From Heliocidaris tuberculata (taxonomy: Eukaryota; Echinodermata; Echinoidea; Camarodonta; Echinometridae), in the NCBI GenBank assembly GCA_025618425.1, contig CM046833.1, positions 34,098,247 to 34,162,246 on the forward strand: 64,000 nucleotides of DNA, in the 5' to 3' direction. The notes below the pieces were generated by a model. The model ran no database searches and was not told the origin of the DNA. It worked only from the letters and a program-made list of their open reading frames with translations. This document shows, one piece after another, positions 60,901-64,000 of the stretch (positions are counted from its first letter, which is position 1; every line of letters begins with the position of its first letter). Both the position numbers and the translations under genes were made by a program.

Positions 60901-63411
60901 GGGTCAAACGATCTTTGATAAAATAACACGATGATGTAATTTGGGGGACGAAGCCTAAAAGTCATTTGAAGAACAAAATCAAGTGTCCAGATCAATTCCG
61001 TTTTATGATTTACACATTCAGCAGTGATACAGTTGAGGTTCTGTTAGACCACCTCTCTATATGTAAGTTAGTGAGATCTTCTTTTGTCCATTGACAGATT
61101 CAAGTAGCACTGAGAAGATGGTGACAACATCGTCGTTTGAAACATCATCAGGTAATTCTTTAATGAATTGAACTTGTAATGAATTAGGTTAGTCGAGTTT
61201 AGTTCTGGAACGCCAAAATTTAACAGCTTTAATACCTATAAACTGCTACATTTCTGAAACTAGATATGGAAATTACAACAAAATAAAAAAGACTACGTTC
61301 ATTACCTGCGTTAATTTCGTTGCGGGTCCACAGTAATGAAGAGTGTTTGAAATCTTGTTTTCCAGATGGATGGATTAACATAAAGCTCCTTAAAGGTATT
61401 GTTCAGTGGTGGAAAAATTTATTTATTTATTTATTTATTTTTATTTAGTCTTATTTCACCAGGGTGGCACCCTCATTTTAGGCCGCAAAACTTGGTTTAG
61501 GGGCACTTTGGTGGGTTTTTTCAGGGGCGTGTTACACCCCCTTTCCGATAGAAATTTTCGTAAGATTTTTATATTTTTGTAAGGTACACCCATAACTCTT
61601 CCTTTGACAAAATTTGGTCCATGTACCTGAAGGGGAAAAAAATTGGACCCAATTTTTAGGGGCATTCTAACAACCCATCCCGACGGAGAATTTTTGTCAG
61701 TTTTTTGGTGTTTTGGTAATGTATAGTCATACATCTTCCTTCTGACAAAGTTTGGCACATATGTTAGATGGGTTGATATCGACCCGACTTGTCGGCCCCT
61801 TTGAGGGGCTCCGGGGGCCAAACCCGGCGGCTTTGTTCGAGGTGACAAGCTTTTTGTGAATGACATGGATGGTCTTAGCAACCTTAAGGGATCAAATTTC
61901 ATATGTAAAATGGGTTGACTATTTCGGGACAGGCTCCTGGCCTACATGTTCTGGAATAGCCCAAGGGGGCAAGATCCTGCAACAAAATAGCCATATCCAA
62001 TAATCAGATGGATGACGCCCTTCCTTATAGACAGAACTTTGAAGAACAAAATTAAGTGTTGATATTAATTTCGCTTCGTAATTATTCTTCTTTTTCTTTT
62101 TCCTTTTTCTTTTTTTTTAAAACATATTCAGCAGTGTTATGATTGAATGTTATAGTTAATGATATACCAGCCCATATCATTACTGCACCTGTTACTATTT
62201 TATTCAAATCTTATTACAATCTTTCATTTACAGAGTCAAGTAGCACAGAGAAGATGGTGACAACAACTTCGTTTGAAAAATCATCAGGTAATTCGTTACT
62301 TTAATTGTCAAAGTATAATAAATTGGGTGACCTTACGATAGTCGAGTTATTTATGGAGTGCGATATATCAACCGCTTCATCCTATAAGTTGTTACATTTC
62401 TGAAACTAGATATGGAGATTATAACAAACTGAAAATGATTACTTAGACTTAATTTCTGATCATTCATATAACTTTATCAAGTCATTAATTTTGTTTCGGA
62501 ATTACAATAATTCACATCCAAATGGCAATGGAGTGCCTGTGCTCCAAAAATCAATTGACTGATTCAACCAGGTTGAACTGAATCCGATTTGGAGCATTCG
62601 TTCTAATAAATCTGTAACAAAAATAAACCCGACTACAAGTAACTAATCTATTTGAATATATCAATTCGGAGAGTTAGTTTAAGAACAGAATAAGTGGTCA
62701 GACTCATTTCATTTCAGAATGACTGATCTTTGTACATAGTCGCAAGTGTTACATTTAAAGTTCCAGAGCCATTATTGCATTCAAGGCCCTGTCTTATTAA
62801 GAGTTGCGATTGATCCGAATTGATTGCAACTTAACTTGAGACTAATATTATCGCGACCCTTTACACCTGTCCAGAGAAAGGAGAAGTCTGCATTTGATTT
62901 GAGGACTTGCGCCCGTTTCTAATCAGTTGTAACCCTCAATAAGACAGGGCTAAAATTTTGCTGATTTTTTTTATTTTTTAAATCCGATAACAGACCCAGG
63001 GAGCACTAAAAAGGAAGTCACTACAGCTCCGTCTGAAACACCAACAGGTGATTAAAAAATTGGTCTTAAAACTTGAACTTTGAATCTAAATAGTAGGCAA
63101 TAGTATGTGACAAAGGAGTCAACAAAAACTTTTAACTACCCCATCTTCTACAGCTCGTCTCTTGTTCAATCGTGTATGGAGTTTTATGGAGGTACCTACC
63201 CTCGTGTATAATATATCAAAGTATTTGTTTAGAGTATTCGTATAGTAAACCTTTTGAGACGCAGGTAAATATAATACAGGCTTCATTTCCTAAGAGACTC
63301 CTTCACTTATTTATTTGTGTTCGTCTTATTTGTTGATCAACTTTATTGATTGTGATGAATAATATATATTCATAAACACACACACACACACCCACACACA
63401 CAGAAACACAA

Positions 63412-63444
<33 letters not shown>

Positions 63445-63889
63445 AAGAGAAAGAGAGAGATTGAGCACTTCTCCTTGTATGACATCACACGTCATTACTG
63501 TATTTCTTGATGGAGATTATTCAAATCATCATTGATTTCAACTTTAAACTTTCACAAATTTATGAGTTTCTCATATACTTTTATCGACGTATTTCTTTAA
63601 TTTTCCTGTTTCTACCCAGGATAACTTATCTGAAGGAAAATTTCCCTTTGAACATGTTGAAGGCAGTTGTCTGTTCCTAAAATGTGAGGGGAATTCTTAA
63701 TTTTTTTTTTTTTTCATTCTCCATCACACCGTGTTTATAAAGCCTTATTTTTTGTCGTTCTTCCTCCACTTTTTATTGAAGCATAAAACCATGATGACAA
63801 TATGTATCATACAACTTCTATTCCCAAAACAGACCGAATGAACACTAATAAAGGAAAGACAAGTACAAAGGCACCAGGACCTGGTCCAG
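57831..63889 (+). CDS. Unrecognised secreted Thr/Ser-rich protein gene, continuing past the right edge
   Basis: Exon 1 encodes a signal peptide (LILFVSLCFGF core; a start at 57846 gives the neater peptide MSTLLRTST). It is followed by very short exons of 42-57 bp, every one phase 1 to 1. Each encodes a Thr/Ser/Lys/Glu segment with the frame D/E-x-x-S-T-E-K-x-V-T-T-x-x-x-E-x-x-x-G. Successive exons are clearly paralogous (DSSSTEKMVTTSSFETSSG and ESSSTEKMVTTTSFEKSSG), and their flanking introns share sequence too (GTAATTC donor region, ACATTTCTGAAACTAGATATGG at 61251 and 62393), so the locus grew by exon duplication. A mucin-like, O-glycosylated extracellular stalk is a reasonable guess; no known domain is seen in the part present. 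The C-terminal part is outside the window. Confidence 0.7.
58028..58613. mobile_element. Palindromic MITE flanked by TTAA
   Basis: TTAA at 58024-58027 and 58614-58617; ends AGGGCAATCCAACC and GGTTGGATTTCCCT; arms pair inversely over about 200 bp (GACAACTCTCCCATTTG and its inverse, CATAACTTTCTTATT). Same type as 6333-6929. Confidence 0.82.
58618..59095 (+). mobile_element. LINE 3' end fragment
   Basis: Encodes HDYKTRNASNFHLPQFRIN and FFEDFKKYFKSHLVSM, then a stop, a pattern typical of LINE RT C-termini. The tail ends GAATGAAATAAATGAATTG with short ATTGA repeats. Confidence 0.68.
59096..59822. other. Intron sequence
   Basis: AT-rich, nothing recognised. Confidence 0.5.
59823..59870 (+). CDS. 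Secreted gene, possible exon
   Basis: 48 bp, phase 1 to 1, acceptor CACCTTGAG, donor GTAAGA, encoding FTIMMPTSELVTDLNG. Resembles the next exon (FTTLPSEISTKKTG). The weak acceptor keeps confidence low. Confidence 0.42.
60200..60241 (+). CDS. Secreted gene, short exon
   Basis: 42 bp, phase 1 to 1, donor GTAAGA, encoding EFTTLPSEISTKKTG. The acceptor ATTAAAG is preceded by a pyrimidine-rich tract. Confidence 0.55.
60588..60632 (+). CDS. Secreted gene, repeat exon
   Basis: 45 bp, acceptor ATTAACAG, donor GTAATT, encoding DPRSTEEVMTTALKSG. Confidence 0.65.
61098..61151 (+). CDS. Secreted gene, repeat exon
   Basis: 54 bp, acceptor ATTGACAG, donor GTAATT, encoding DSSSTEKMVTTSSFETSSG. A 30-bp phase 1-1 candidate (61366-61395) with a good acceptor follows but lacks the Thr/Ser pattern. 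Confidence 0.7.
61432..61940. repeat. Interspersed repeat, probably retroposed on the minus strand
   Basis: An (ATTT)n tract at the left end would be an (AAAT)n tail on the minus strand. The right part (GACAAGCTTTTTGTGAA, GTTGACTATTTCGGGA) matches 13444-13570. The 148-codon antisense frame inside it has no recognisable domain. Confidence 0.65.
62234..62287 (+). CDS. Secreted gene, repeat exon
   Basis: 54 bp, acceptor TTTACAG, donor GTAATT, encoding ESSSTEKMVTTTSFEKSSG. Near-duplicate of the exon at 61098-61151. Confidence 0.72.
62288..62993. other. Intron sequence
   Basis: The first 150 bp are similar to the intron after 61151; the rest is unremarkable. Confidence 0.5.
62994..63047 (+). CDS. 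Secreted gene, repeat exon
   Basis: 54 bp, acceptor GATAACAG, donor GTGATT, encoding DPGSTKKEVTTAPSETPTG. Confidence 0.7.
63048..63832. other. Intron sequence with microsatellite
   Basis: (CA)n and (TA)n at about 63376-63446; otherwise AT-rich. Confidence 0.6.
63833..63889 (+). CDS. Secreted gene, repeat exon
   Basis: 57 bp, acceptor CAAAACAG, donor GTAATT, encoding DRMNTNKGKTSTKAPGPGPG. More Lys/Pro/Gly-rich than the others. Confidence 0.65.
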
Positions 63890-64000
63890 GTAATTGTTAA
63901 CAGATCTTGAACCTCATTCAAACGTGACGCGATATACTTCACAAATGGTTTTGCGTGAACGTAATTCTCTAATTTCCATTTCTCACAATATTGTGTATGT

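Noticed and set aside
61456..61902. 148-codon minus-strand frame
   Set aside because: Lies within an interspersed repeat shared with 13444-13570 and shows no recognisable domain.

Overview
The window is eukaryotic, AT-rich and intron-rich, crowded with simple repeats and transposable elements. A CYP3-clan P450 cluster, a Gmr1-type LTR retrotransposon (a group described from deuterostomes) and a Ngaro/DIRS-type tyrosine-recombinase retroelement together point to a marine deuterostome. An echinoderm such as a sea urchin is my best guess, but this is inference. All supported protein-coding genes are on the plus strand.

Layout. 1-1352 holds the last three exons of one cytochrome P450 gene. 1353-7101 is intergenic: one orphan P450 exon (3704-3756), a duplicated tRNA-like gene and a TTAA-flanked palindromic element. 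7102-46272 is a second P450 gene of 13 exons, whose 12 introns carry much of the repeat content. Intron 1 holds a Ngaro-like retroelement (7769-24761) with split direct repeats, a gag with a likely intron, RT/RNase H and a frameshifted tyrosine recombinase; about 11.7 kb of nested repeats sit inside it. Intron 11 holds a complete Gmr1-like LTR element (37100-44478; target duplication AACAG; pol order protease-integrase-RT-RNase H).

46273-57830 is intergenic: a Pol III-type SINE with a 7SL-like head, a 5'-truncated LINE, many simple repeats and a 3.6-kb pyrimidine-rich minisatellite (about 53140-56780). 57831 to the right edge is the start of an unrecognised secreted Thr/Ser-rich gene built from very short phase 1-1 exons, several of them duplicated with their flanking introns.

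The P450s are expected to be ER-anchored haem mono-oxygenases. The second gene looks intact in 12 of 13 exons, but exon 2 reads into a TAA and is out of phase with exon 3, so it is either a pseudogene or carries a sequence error. The observation I rate most unusual is an array of six units with 50-nt spacing in the untranslated leader of the Gmr1-like element (37824-38133): nearly every unit can fold into two hairpins, with compensatory changes between units.
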